Source: an uncultured Pseudomonadota bacterium (GTDB taxonomy: Bacteria > Pseudomonadota > Gammaproteobacteria > Burkholderiales > Usitatibacteraceae). From it: 15,725 nucleotides of DNA. The notes beneath the pieces are model-generated. The model was not told the origin of the DNA, made no database searches, and saw only the letters and a program-made list of their open reading frames with translations. The position numbers and the translations under genes are program-made. The DNA lies in the NCBI GenBank assembly GCA_946885905.1, contig CAMPHL010000012.1:1-15725 (forward strand), read 5' to 3'. Below, in pieces: positions 1-6,125 of this stretch. Each line of letters starts with the position of its first letter. Positions within the stretch are counted from its first letter, which is position 1.

Positions 1-45
1 CGCCGCGTCCAATACTTCGGCGACCCCGCCTTCCCCGATCCGTAG
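1..45 (+). CDS. 3' end of an unidentified gene (partial)
   Basis: Reading from base 1, a frame stays open for 14 codons (RRVQYFGDPAFPDP) and ends at a TAG at 43-45, about 45 bases before the next gene's start. Codons mostly end in G or C, as in the real genes here, which fits the tail of a coding region that begins outside the window. Fourteen residues are too few to identify a family, and such a short open frame could arise by chance in GC-rich DNA. Confidence 0.4.
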   Translation, partial: RRVQYFGDPAFPDP

Positions 46-89
46 TCTGGGTACCAGTGCAAAACGCACTCAACGACTCGGAGGGGAAA

Positions 90-389
90 ATGGATCGGAA
101 CTCGATGCTCTTCGCACCCGCGATCTTCGCGCTCACGCTGTCGGCCTCGGTCTACGCGAGCGAGCCGCCCGTCAAGGTGAACGTCTCGCACCTGCAGCCC
201 TCCGTGGCCGCCGAAGTGCAGAAGCACGCCGCCCAGGGGATGACCTCGCTCAAGCGTTACCTCGAGGCCACCCGCAAGCAGCATGGCCTCGCGCTGGAAG
301 ACGTGACCCGGCCCGAGGACATGCGCAAGGCCTCCGACATCACGCCGCCGAACAAGGACTACAAGAAGCACGCGAAGGATTGGAAGTAG
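90..389 (+). CDS. Small exported protein of unknown function
   Basis: A 99-residue protein I do not recognise. I chose the ATG at 90 over the in-frame GTG at 57 because a strong Shine-Dalgarno sequence, GGAGGGG (80-86), lies just before it and because it puts a signal peptide at the N-terminus: MDRNS, a hydrophobic stretch (LFAPAIFALTLSASV), then a VYA/SEPP cleavage site near residue 25. The mature protein of about 75 residues is hydrophilic, with a probably helical middle (AAEVQKHAAQGMTSLKRYLE) and a lysine-rich C-terminus (NKDYKKHAKDWK). It has no cysteines and no metal-site pattern, so it is probably a soluble periplasmic protein. It stands alone: the next ORF downstream is on the other strand. 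A GC hairpin (400-405 with 414-419) follows the stop but has no U-tract. Confidence 0.72.
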   Translation: MDRNSMLFAPAIFALTLSASVYASEPPVKVNVSHLQPSVAAEVQKHAAQGMTSLKRYLEATRKQHGLALEDVTRPEDMRKASDITPPNKDYKKHAKDWK

Positions 390-444
390 CGGTTCCGACG
401 CGCCCCGGATGGCGGGCGCACGGGACTTGGGCAGGGAGTGCCGC

Positions 445-495
445 ATGAATCGACGCGCGGCGCTTTCCTGCTTTTTCTTTTGCGCTGCCGGGTAA
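445..495 (+). other. 16-residue ORF with a good RBS, possible signal-peptide remnant
   Basis: ATG at 445 is preceded by CAGGGAG (432-438) at a 6-base spacing, one of the better ribosome sites in the window. It encodes only MNRRAALSCFFFCAAG before TAA at 493-495. The peptide looks like the start of a signal or lipoprotein signal sequence: two arginines, a hydrophobic core with Phe and Cys. It may be the 5' stub of a gene whose body was lost when the neighbouring minus-strand module arrived, a real micropeptide, or chance. Nothing downstream in any plus frame restores a convincing protein. Confidence 0.22.
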
Positions 496-521
496 GGCTC
501 GAGTCCGCAGCAGCTCCTCCG

Positions 522-1103
522 TCAGCGGTTGCCCCGCCTCGGTTTGCGTGTGCGCTCTTCCTCCGGTGCTGCCGTCGTCTCCGAGAAGTCCCGCTCGATC
601 CTGCCGGCGACCAACCGGACGTGTGCCGCGTCCAGGCCCATGGTCGGGAGGCGGTCGAGAAGCTTCTTCTTTTGCAGCAGCGCGGACCTGACCATCGTTC
701 GCGTGTAGTCGAGATCCTTCGGCCGTCCTGCGACGTACTTCGACAGGGCGAGATCGTGGGCCTCCAGGCACCAACCCGTCACGCCACGCGTGTTCGCGTT
801 GCGGATCGGAACCAGGCGTTTCATCCAGTCGCGGGGAAGCCGCGCGGTTTGGGGACCGACCCCCTGGGCGTAATAACCGTAAGTCTCGTGAAAGGGCGAC
901 CCCTCGCCGATGCTGCCGTCGACCAGGTCGGCCCGTTCGGGACGGCTTTTCGGCCAGAGGTCGGCTTCCATGGACATGAGGAGGCCCGGCGGCGCATCGG
1001 GGTGCTGTGCGAGGATCGCCTGGCTGCCGATGATGATCAGCTCGTCGTCATCGGCGATGTCGCCGGCCGCACGGATGATGTGCTCGAGGTCAGTGCGCCG
1101 CAT
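522..1103 (-). CDS. DUF6036-type nucleotidyltransferase, putative toxin-like partner
   Basis: This 193-residue protein resembles the DUF6036 nucleotidyltransferase-like family. Visible features: a hydrophobic strand leading into GSQAIL (26-31), the GS signature of the polymerase-beta fold; MEADLWP (45-51), where E47 and D49 could be the metal-binding pair; and CLEAHDLALSKYVAGRPKDLDY (112-133), which matches the helix with conserved Lys and Arg-x-Lys-Asp typical of the family. The C-terminus is a charged, probably disordered tail. The ATG at 1103 was chosen because it overlaps the end of the regulator gene by 14 bases and the fold begins right after it; a longer reading upstream only copies the regulator's shadow frame. 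The two-gene order, DNA-binding protein first and nucleotidyltransferase second, recalls AbiEi/AbiEii. A toxin role is inferred; the target is unknown. Confidence 0.82.
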   Translation of the reverse strand: MRRTDLEHIIRAAGDIADDDELIIIGSQAILAQHPDAPPGLLMSMEADLWPKSRPERADLVDGSIGEGSPFHETYGYYAQGVGPQTARLPRDWMKRLVPIRNANTRGVTGWCLEAHDLALSKYVAGRPKDLDYTRTMVRSALLQKKKLLDRLPTMGLDAAHVRLVAGRIERDFSETTAAPEEERTRKPRRGNR

Positions 1104-1686
1104 GGATTCTCCTGCGCTCTTCCCGCGGGACGAGGGTGGAAAGCGGCGAGGACTTGCGTATTCGATCCCCCCGCTCGGACTTTTCGAGGGCGAGCTTGGA
1201 GATGCGCTCGAGCGGCAGGGACATGATCTCGTCCCATTCGACCAGTGCCGCAGGGGGCTCGTCCTGGTATCGCGCGATCCAGCGCGCGAGCGTTTCCCGG
1301 GCCCGGCGCAGGGCATGGGGGTCCTCGCGCAAGCGCCGCACCGCGGCCGCATGCAGGGCAAGCGAGCGATCCTCGGCCCTCCTGGGCGATCGAGCCGCCG
1401 CTGCGCTGCCGTCCTCGGCGCAGAAGAGCTCCGTCAACGTCCTCGACAGCGAATGGTTTGCCGAGGACCGGTACCTGGGATGGGGGCTTCCCTCGAGGCG
1501 TTCGCACAGGCCCGCGCCGACCAGTTGCGGGAGGAGCCTGTGGACCTGCGCGGGATCGACGCCGGCCGCTTGAGCGAGACCCCTCAGGTGGTATTCCTTC
1601 CCTGGCGATCCATAGAGGGCCCGGAATAGCCGCGCGCGGGACTCGCTTCCGCAAAGCACGCGCAACGGGGTAGGCATCCCACTCAT
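1090..1686 (-). CDS. Winged-helix regulator, putative antitoxin partner of the nucleotidyltransferase
   Basis: A 198-residue protein with an N-terminal winged helix-turn-helix (about 10-75). LCGSESRARLFRALYGSPG (11-29) is followed by the helix pair LRGLAQAAGVDPAQVHRLLPQL and a wing segment ending HPRYRSS. The opening resembles MarR/ArsR-like wHTH domains that often accompany nucleotidyltransferases. The C-terminal half is charged and helical and ends in a block (about residues 148-195) that could contact the partner protein. It is the first gene of a two-gene unit and overlaps the downstream start by 14 bases, so the two are probably translationally coupled. No Shine-Dalgarno precedes the ATG; a promoter placed for a leaderless transcript does. 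Its likely job is autorepression and, if this is a TA pair, neutralising the enzyme; that is inference. Confidence 0.78.
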   Translation of the reverse strand: MSGMPTPLRVLCGSESRARLFRALYGSPGKEYHLRGLAQAAGVDPAQVHRLLPQLVGAGLCERLEGSPHPRYRSSANHSLSRTLTELFCAEDGSAAAARSPRRAEDRSLALHAAAVRRLREDPHALRRARETLARWIARYQDEPPAALVEWDEIMSLPLERISKLALEKSERGDRIRKSSPLSTLVPREERRRIHAAH

Positions 1687-1693
1687 GTTGACG

Positions 1694-1722
1694 ATATTAC
1701 AACGGTGTTGCCGAGTAGTCTA
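1694..1722 (-). promoter_or_regulatory. Predicted sigma-70 promoter of the wHTH/nucleotidyltransferase pair
   Basis: On the minus strand, TAGACT (1722-1717) and TAATAT (1699-1694) are separated by exactly 17 bases. The -10 matches the consensus well and the -35 in four of six positions. Only seven bases separate the -10 from the ATG at 1686, so transcription would start at or next to the start codon. The short inverted repeat GTTG...CAAC spanning the -10 could be an operator for the regulator. Confidence 0.5.
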
Positions 1723-1967
1723 CGCTCAGTAGCAGCCGCCTCGCCGGGCGCTGCATAGTCTCGGACGAGAGCCTGGACCTTCGATTCTTCGCCTTGCGCC
1801 CGGAAGAGGAGGTGCCGCAGTCGCCCGAACGTGTGATGCGGGAAGTGCTGGCGTGGCAGCCAGACGTCATCGTGGCCGGAGAGGTCACTTGCGCACGGCG
1901 TTTGCAGCGCGCAACGACGGACTCCGGGCCTCCGAAGAAAAGCGAACTCATAAATACAAGAATTTAG
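1719..1967 (+). pseudogene. Open 82-codon frame, possible 5'-truncated gene remnant
   Basis: Between an in-frame TAG at 1716-1718 and a TAG at 1965-1967 there are 82 open codons on the plus strand, without an early ATG or GTG. The translation is protein-like in its middle and end: SDESLDLRFFALRPEEEV (from about codon 15), then MREVLAWQPDVIVAGEVTCA. Most codons end in G or C, as in real genes here. It stops 20 bases before the antitoxin gene and could be the 3' remnant of an older gene. I do not recognise a family. An open frame of this size can occur by chance in GC-rich DNA, and the same stretch also has an 84-codon open frame on the other strand. Confidence 0.25.
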
Positions 1968-1987
1968 TGTTATTGTAAGAATCGCCG
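1945..1987 (+). promoter_or_regulatory. AT-rich control region of the antitoxin-toxin pair
   Basis: This stretch is sharply AT-rich against the GC-rich background and lies directly before the antitoxin ATG. Possible -10 hexamers are TATTGT (1971-1976) or TAAGAA (1976-1981); neither has a convincing -35. TACAA (1955-1959) and TTGTA (1973-1977) form an inverted repeat with 13 bases between, a plausible operator for a ribbon-helix-helix antitoxin. No strong Shine-Dalgarno is present. Confidence 0.4.
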
Positions 1988-2230
1988 ATGAAGAACGTCA
2001 CCATCACCCTGGACGAGCAGACCGCTGCGTGGGTCCGCGTCTACGCGGCGCGCCACAAGACGAGCGTTTCGCGCATCGTGGGGGAAGTGCTCCGCGAGCG
2101 GATGCGCGAAGGCAAGGAGTACGAGCACGCCATGCGGCGGTTCCTTTCCAAGCCGCCGGTGCCTTTCAAGTGGAAGGGCGGCCGGAAGCCGACGCGCGCG
2201 GAGCTCCACGATCGCGATGATCTTCGTTGA
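1988..2230 (+). CDS. Ribbon-helix-helix antitoxin (VapB-type)
   Basis: An 80-residue protein. Residues 4-39 fit the ribbon-helix-helix fold: the short strand VTITLDEQ, helix TAAWVRVYAARHK, the turn TSVS and a second helix RIVGEVLRERM. The remainder is basic and Pro-rich (PVPFKWKGG, RKPTRAELHDRDDLR), typical of an extended tail that wraps around a PIN-domain toxin. Its last 14 bases overlap the toxin gene, so the two are co-transcribed and probably translationally coupled. By family analogy it should bind its own promoter as a dimer and neutralise the downstream ribonuclease. The start ATG at 1988 lies just after the AT-rich control region and is the only sensible one. Confidence 0.85.
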   Translation: MKNVTITLDEQTAAWVRVYAARHKTSVSRIVGEVLRERMREGKEYEHAMRRFLSKPPVPFKWKGGRKPTRAELHDRDDLR

Positions 2231-2723
2231 CACCAACGTCTTGGTCTATCGGCGCGAGGCGAACGAACCTGCCAAGCAGAGGCTCGCCCAAGCGTGGATC
2301 GAGCACGCCTGGCGGGAACAGTCTGGGCGTACCAGCATGCAGGTACTGTCCGAGTACTACGTGAACGTCACGCGCAAGATCGAGCCGCCGCGCGATCCGC
2401 TGGATGCGTGGGACGACGTGATGGCGCTGATGGCGTGGAATCCGCAGCCTGTAGATCGGGCGTTGCTGGAGGCCGGACGCAGCGTCGAGGCGCGGTACCG
2501 GTTGAGCTGGTGGGACTCGTTGATCGTCGCGGCGGCGCAGTTGCAAGGCTGCACCCTGCTGCTCACCGAAGACATGCAGGACGGCGCGAACTATGGCGGC
2601 GTCACTGTTCGCAGCCCGTTCACGCTGGCGGTTTCCGAGGCGGGGGCGACCTACGGCGCGCAGCCGATCCTTGCGTCCCGCCATCCGCCTCGCGGAAGGC
2701 CGCGGAAGGCGCTCGCCGCCTGA
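2217..2723 (+). CDS. vapC: VapC-type PIN-domain ribonuclease toxin
   Basis: A 168-residue PIN-domain protein. The acidic residues expected for the Mg-dependent nuclease site are visible: D5 in FVDTNVL, E46 in QVLSEYY, D100 in WWDSLIVAAA, and D119/D122 in TEDMQDG. All appear intact, so the enzyme should be active. VapC proteins cleave RNA, often tRNA or rRNA; the target here cannot be told. The core seems to end near residue 140 (RSPFTLAVS); the last 28 residues are an Ala/Pro/Arg-rich tail (ending RGRPRKALAA) that makes it longer than usual VapC toxins of about 130-140 residues. It overlaps the antitoxin gene by 14 bases and is followed at once by a perfect hairpin. Confidence 0.88.
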   Translation: MIFVDTNVLVYRREANEPAKQRLAQAWIEHAWREQSGRTSMQVLSEYYVNVTRKIEPPRDPLDAWDDVMALMAWNPQPVDRALLEAGRSVEARYRLSWWDSLIVAAAQLQGCTLLLTEDMQDGANYGGVTVRSPFTLAVSEAGATYGAQPILASRHPPRGRPRKALAA

Positions 2724-2758
2724 AATGACCAAGGCCCGCGATGCGGGCCTTGGTCATT
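2724..2758. terminator. Perfect 16-bp hairpin between convergent vapC and pilU
   Basis: AATGACCAAGGCCCGC (2724-2739), a 3-base loop, and its exact complement (2743-2758) begin on the base after the vapC stop. The stem is identical from either strand, so it could terminate transcription both ways. There is no run of T after it, but the A/T-rich foot of the stem may serve instead. Confidence 0.65.
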
Positions 2759-2761
2759 GGG

Positions 2762-2820
2762 CCCCGGGGCCATCGCCGCAATTGCGGCGCCGGGGTGACG
2801 AGCGGCGGGCGGCGCCCGCC
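2762..2820. repeat. Cluster of GC-rich inverted repeats downstream of pilU
   Basis: Two more dyads follow the terminator-like hairpin. CGCCGCAATTGCGGCG (2774-2789) is a perfect 16-base palindrome flanked by CCCCGG (2762-2767) and CCGGGG (2790-2795). GGCGGGC (2804-2810) and GCCCGCC (2814-2820) form a 7-bp stem with a 3-base loop, ending three bases before the pilU stop codon. Likely roles are mRNA 3'-end protection or transcription termination for pilU. Confidence 0.5.
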
Positions 2821-2823
2821 AAC

Positions 2824-3963
2824 CTACTTCACGATCTCGAGGTGCTCCAGCCCCGAACCCAGGTCGCGGTTCTTGGCGTTCTTGCTCTCGAGCTTGATCT
2901 TCAGGCGGATGTCGTTCACCGAGTCCGCGTTCCTGAGCGCGTCCTCGTAGGTGATCATGTCGGCCTCGAAAAGGTCGAAGAGCGCCTGGTCGAAGGTCTG
3001 CATGCCGAGCTCGCGCGAGCGCGCGATGAGCGCCTTCATCTCGTGCACCTCGCCCTTGAAGATCAGGTCCGACATGAGCGGCGAGTTGAGCAGGATCTCG
3101 ATCGCGGCCACGCGCCCCTTCATGCCCTTTTTCGGCACCAGGCGCTGCGAGATGATGGCCTTCAGGTTGAGCGAAAGGTCCATCAGCAGCTGCGCGCGGC
3201 GCTCCTCGGGGAAGAAGTTGATGATCCGGTCCATCGCCTGGTTGGTCGAGTTCGCGTGCAGCGTGGACATGCACAGGTGGCCGGTTTCGGCGAAGGCGAT
3301 GCCGTATTCCATCGTCTCGCGCTCGCGGATCTCGCCGATGAGGATCACGTCGGGCGCCTGGCGCAGCGTGTTCTTGAGGGCCGCGAACCAGGTTTCGCAG
3401 TCCACGCCCACTTCGCGCTGCGTGATGATGCAGTTCTTGTGCTCGTGGACGTACTCGACCGGGTCCTCGATGGTGATGATGTGGCCGTAGGAGTTCTCGT
3501 TCCTGTGGCCGATCATCGCCGCAAGGGACGTCGACTTGCCCGAGCCCGTGCCGCCCACGAAGATCACGAGCCCGCGCTTGGTCATCGCGACGTCCTTGAG
3601 CACATGCGGCAGGCCCAGGTCGTCGAACTTCGGGATCGTCGTCGTGATCGTGCGCAGCACCAGGCCCACGCGGCCCTGCTGCACGAAGGCGTTCACGCGG
3701 AAGCGGCCGATGCCCGAAGGCGAGACGGCGAAGTTGCACTCGTTCGTCGCCTCGAACTCCGCCGCCTGCTTGTCGGTCATGATCGACCGCGCGAGCTCCT
3801 GCGTGTGGATGGGCGACAGGCTCTGCTGCGAGACCGGGGTCACCTTGCCGTCGACCTTCATCGCCGGCGGGAAGCCCGCGGTGATGAAGAGGTCCGAGCC
3901 CTTCCGGGCGATGAGGGCCCGGAGCAGGTCGTGCATGAACTTGAGTGACTGTTCGCGTTCCAT
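2824..3963 (-). CDS. pilU: PilU, type IV pilus retraction ATPase accessory motor
   Basis: This 379-residue cytoplasmic ATPase belongs to the GspE/PilT superfamily and assists PilT in depolymerising type IV pili. Motifs are complete: Walker A GGTGSGKST (137-145, K143), Asp box ITIEDPVEYVH (163-173), Walker B DVILIGEIR (205-213, E211) and His box around GHLCMSTLHANS (228-239). It is called PilU rather than a second PilT from its order (after pilT), its size, the divergent C-terminal segment NSPLMSDLIFKGE in place of PilT's AIRNLIRE, and a long charged tail (KIKLESKNAKNRDLGSG). The ATG at 3963 leaves 16 bases after the pilT stop, so the two form an operon. It faces vapC convergently, with a hairpin cluster between them. 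Confidence 0.95.
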   Translation of the reverse strand: MEREQSLKFMHDLLRALIARKGSDLFITAGFPPAMKVDGKVTPVSQQSLSPIHTQELARSIMTDKQAAEFEATNECNFAVSPSGIGRFRVNAFVQQGRVGLVLRTITTTIPKFDDLGLPHVLKDVAMTKRGLVIFVGGTGSGKSTSLAAMIGHRNENSYGHIITIEDPVEYVHEHKNCIITQREVGVDCETWFAALKNTLRQAPDVILIGEIRERETMEYGIAFAETGHLCMSTLHANSTNQAMDRIINFFPEERRAQLLMDLSLNLKAIISQRLVPKKGMKGRVAAIEILLNSPLMSDLIFKGEVHEMKALIARSRELGMQTFDQALFDLFEADMITYEDALRNADSVNDIRLKIKLESKNAKNRDLGSGLEHLEIVK

Positions 3964-3979
3964 GGGGACTCCCGAGGCG

Positions 3980-5026
3980 TCAGGCGCCGACGAAGTTGTC
4001 TTTGTTCGCGGCCTTGCCGCGAGCTTCAGGCATGCTGATGAGGTTGCGCTTCACGAGGTCGAGCAGGTTCTGGTCGAGCGTCTGCATGCCGATCGCGCCG
4101 CCGGTCTGGATCGCGGAATACATCTGCGCGACCTTGGCTTCGCGGATGAGGTTGCGGATGGCAGGCGTGCCGATCATGATCTCGTGCGCGGCGACGCGCC
4201 CGTTGCCGTCCTTGGTCTTGCAAAGGGTCTGCGATATCACCGCGCGCAGCGATTCCGACAGCATCGCGCGGATCATTTCCTTTTCCGCCGCGGGGAAGAC
4301 GTCGATGATGCGGTCCACGGTCTTGGCGGCCGAGGACGTGTGCAGCGTGCCGAACACCAGGTGGCCCGTTTCGGCGGCGGTCATCGCCAGGCGGATCGTC
4401 TCCAGGTCGCGCATCTCGCCCACGAGGATGATGTCCGGGTCCTCGCGAAGGGCGCTGCGAAGCGCGTTGGAGAACGACAGCGTGTGGGGGCCGACCTCGC
4501 GCTGGTTGATGAGGCACTTCTTGGCCTCGTGCACGAATTCGATCGGGTCCTCGACGGTGAGGATGTGGCCGTACTCGTTCTCGTTCACGTCGTTCACCAT
4601 CGCGGCGAGCGTGGTCGACTTGCCCGAGCCCGTGGGCCCGGTCACCAGCACGAGGCCGCGCGGGTATTTGGCGATCTCGGCGAAGATCTTGGGCGCGTTC
4701 AGCTGCTCGAGGGTGAGCACCTTGGAGGGAATCGTCCGGAACACGGCGCCGGCGCCGCGGTTCTGGTTGAAGGCGTTGACGCGGAAGCGCGCGAGGTTCG
4801 GGATCTCGAACGAGAAGTCGACTTCGAGCGTCTCCTCGTAAACCTTGCGCTGCGAGTCGTTCATGATGTCGTACACCATCCCGTGCACGTCCTTGTGCTC
4901 GAGGTTGGGCACGTTGATGCGCCGCACGTCGCCGTGCACGCGGATCATCGGCGGCAGTCCGGCGGACAGGTGCAGGTCGGAAGCCTTGTTCTTGACCGAA
5001 AAGGCTAGGAGCTCGGCGATATCCAT
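3980..5026 (-). CDS. pilT: PilT, type IV pilus retraction ATPase
   Basis: This 348-residue protein is the hexameric motor that retracts type IV pili, used for twitching motility and often DNA uptake. The N-terminal PAS-like domain (MDIAELLAFSVKNKASDLHL onward, about 1-100) precedes the RecA-like ATPase domain: Walker A GPTGSGKST (130-138, K136), Asp box TVEDPIEFVH, Walker B DIILVGEMR (198-206, E204), His box with H222 and H229. The PilT hallmark AIRNLIRE is present intact at 289-296. Length and motifs match the family. The ATG at 5026 follows an AGGA motif about 9 bases upstream. It is first in the operon with pilU, behind a predicted sigma-70 promoter at 5110-5138. Confidence 0.97.
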   Translation of the reverse strand: MDIAELLAFSVKNKASDLHLSAGLPPMIRVHGDVRRINVPNLEHKDVHGMVYDIMNDSQRKVYEETLEVDFSFEIPNLARFRVNAFNQNRGAGAVFRTIPSKVLTLEQLNAPKIFAEIAKYPRGLVLVTGPTGSGKSTTLAAMVNDVNENEYGHILTVEDPIEFVHEAKKCLINQREVGPHTLSFSNALRSALREDPDIILVGEMRDLETIRLAMTAAETGHLVFGTLHTSSAAKTVDRIIDVFPAAEKEMIRAMLSESLRAVISQTLCKTKDGNGRVAAHEIMIGTPAIRNLIREAKVAQMYSAIQTGGAIGMQTLDQNLLDLVKRNLISMPEARGKAANKDNFVGA

Positions 5027-5109
5027 GGCGTGGTTTCCTGGAGGCTGTTTTTGGGGCGCCGCGCGTCGCGCGAGGAGGTTGTAGGACTACGCCCGAGAAG
5101 TTCGATCCG

Positions 5110-5138
5110 ATTATGTCCACAATCCCGGTATCCTGCAA
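5110..5138 (-). promoter_or_regulatory. Predicted sigma-70 promoter of pilTU
   Basis: On the minus strand, TTGCAG (5138-5133) and CATAAT (5115-5110) are separated by exactly 17 bases and match the -35 and -10 consensus in four and five of six positions. Transcription would start near 5103, giving a pilT leader of about 77 bases. This is the best promoter candidate in the window. Confidence 0.65.
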
Positions 5139-5186
5139 GCCGGCCATTCGGCATTTTTTCCAGCATGAACAAGGGGATAGCGCAGC

Positions 5187-6125
5187 ATGGGCCTTTCGAT
5201 AGGGGTTGATCGGCGCCGTAGGACGTTGCTGGGGGCGCTCGGAGCCCTCAGCGCCTCGCGCCTCGCCTTCGCGGCCTCCCCCAAGCTCGTCGGCGTGCTC
5301 GGCAGCGCGGGGTTCGCGCAAGAGCTGGCGAAGCTCATGGCGGAGCTCGCCTACGTGGAGGGCCGCGATCTGCGCTTCGAAGTGCGTTCCGCGGCCAGCC
5401 TGAAGGGCCTCCCGCAGGCTGCTTCGGAACTGGTCACCCTCCAGCCGCAAGCCCTCGTTGCCGACGGTCCCGCTGTCGTGGTCCTGGCCGGCGCCACGCA
5501 AAAGATCCCTGTCGTGTGCGCGGGCATCCCCGATCCGGTGGGAGCCAACATCGCCCAATCGCTTCGCCGCCCGGGCCGCAACGTGACGGGCCTTTCGACC
5601 GGGAGCACCGAAACGGCGGGCATCGCCTTCGGATTGCTCGAGGCGATGCGCCCGAAGGTTCGCCGCATTGCGGTCCTGCACTCGCCGCGCGCCCCGGTGG
5701 AAGTCCAGATGCGCCGCCACGCCGAGGCGGCCAAGGCCGCGGGCCTGGAGTGGATCCTCGCGCCGGTGGTCGGCGCCGACGATGTCGAACGGGCGCTGGC
5801 TCCTCTCGCTGGCGAGGCCGCATGGCTCGCGCCGATCTACACCCGAGGGCTCGCGGAGGAGGCGCTCGCGGTCGCGAGGAAGCACCGGATCGCGGCCATC
5901 GGAGCCACCCGGGGAGCGCTCATGTGGTACGGCCGCGAGTTCTCGGATGCGCCACGCCGCGTCGCCGCCATCCTCGATCGCGTCCTGAAGGGCACGCCCC
6001 CCGGCGAGATCCCTTTCGAGCTTCCGGACCGGGAGACTTTCACGCTCAACCGCTCGACCGCTCGCGCGATAGGTATCGAGATCCCACGGGAGGTGCTGGT
6101 GCGCGCTACCGAGGTGCTCGATTGA
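5187..6125 (+). CDS. ABC-type substrate-binding protein (PF04392-like), first of a tandem pair
   Basis: A 312-residue exported protein of the ABC_sub_bind type, related to TrpX-like binding proteins. The N-terminus carries DRRRRTLLG (8-16), a possible twin-arginine motif, then a hydrophobic stretch and an AFA/AS cleavage site near 29. Family landmarks follow: AYVEGRDLRFE, the DPVGANIAQSLRRPGRNVTG block, and the C-terminal FELPDRETFTLNRSTARAIG. AAGGGGA (5171-5177) lies 9 bases before the ATG. No permease or ATPase gene is present, so it is an orphan component that may use a remote transporter; its ligand is unknown (amino-acid-like ligands occur in the family). It overlaps the next gene, a clear paralogue, by four bases. 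Its location between pilT and yggS is unexpected. Confidence 0.85.
   Translation: MGLSIGVDRRRRTLLGALGALSASRLAFAASPKLVGVLGSAGFAQELAKLMAELAYVEGRDLRFEVRSAASLKGLPQAASELVTLQPQALVADGPAVVVLAGATQKIPVVCAGIPDPVGANIAQSLRRPGRNVTGLSTGSTETAGIAFGLLEAMRPKVRRIAVLHSPRAPVEVQMRRHAEAAKAAGLEWILAPVVGADDVERALAPLAGEAAWLAPIYTRGLAEEALAVARKHRIAAIGATRGALMWYGREFSDAPRRVAAILDRVLKGTPPGEIPFELPDRETFTLNRSTARAIGIEIPREVLVRATEVLD

Noticed and set aside
522..1361. Longer 279-residue version of the nucleotidyltransferase
   Set aside because: The extra 86 residues are an out-of-frame reading of the wHTH gene; the ATG at 1103 starts the fold.
1697..1951. 84-codon minus-strand ORF before the wHTH gene
   Set aside because: Ser/Arg-rich composition and no ribosome site; it overlaps the predicted promoter, and the plus-strand frame over the same bases looks more protein-like.
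2593..3948. 451-codon plus-strand open frame opposite pilU
   Set aside because: Antisense shadow of pilU with no recognisable motifs; pilU has every family motif.
5141..5158. Rho-independent terminator GCCGGCCATTCGGC followed by a T-run
   Set aside because: The stem is only four bases and it lies between divergent genes, where a terminator would have no upstream transcript to end.
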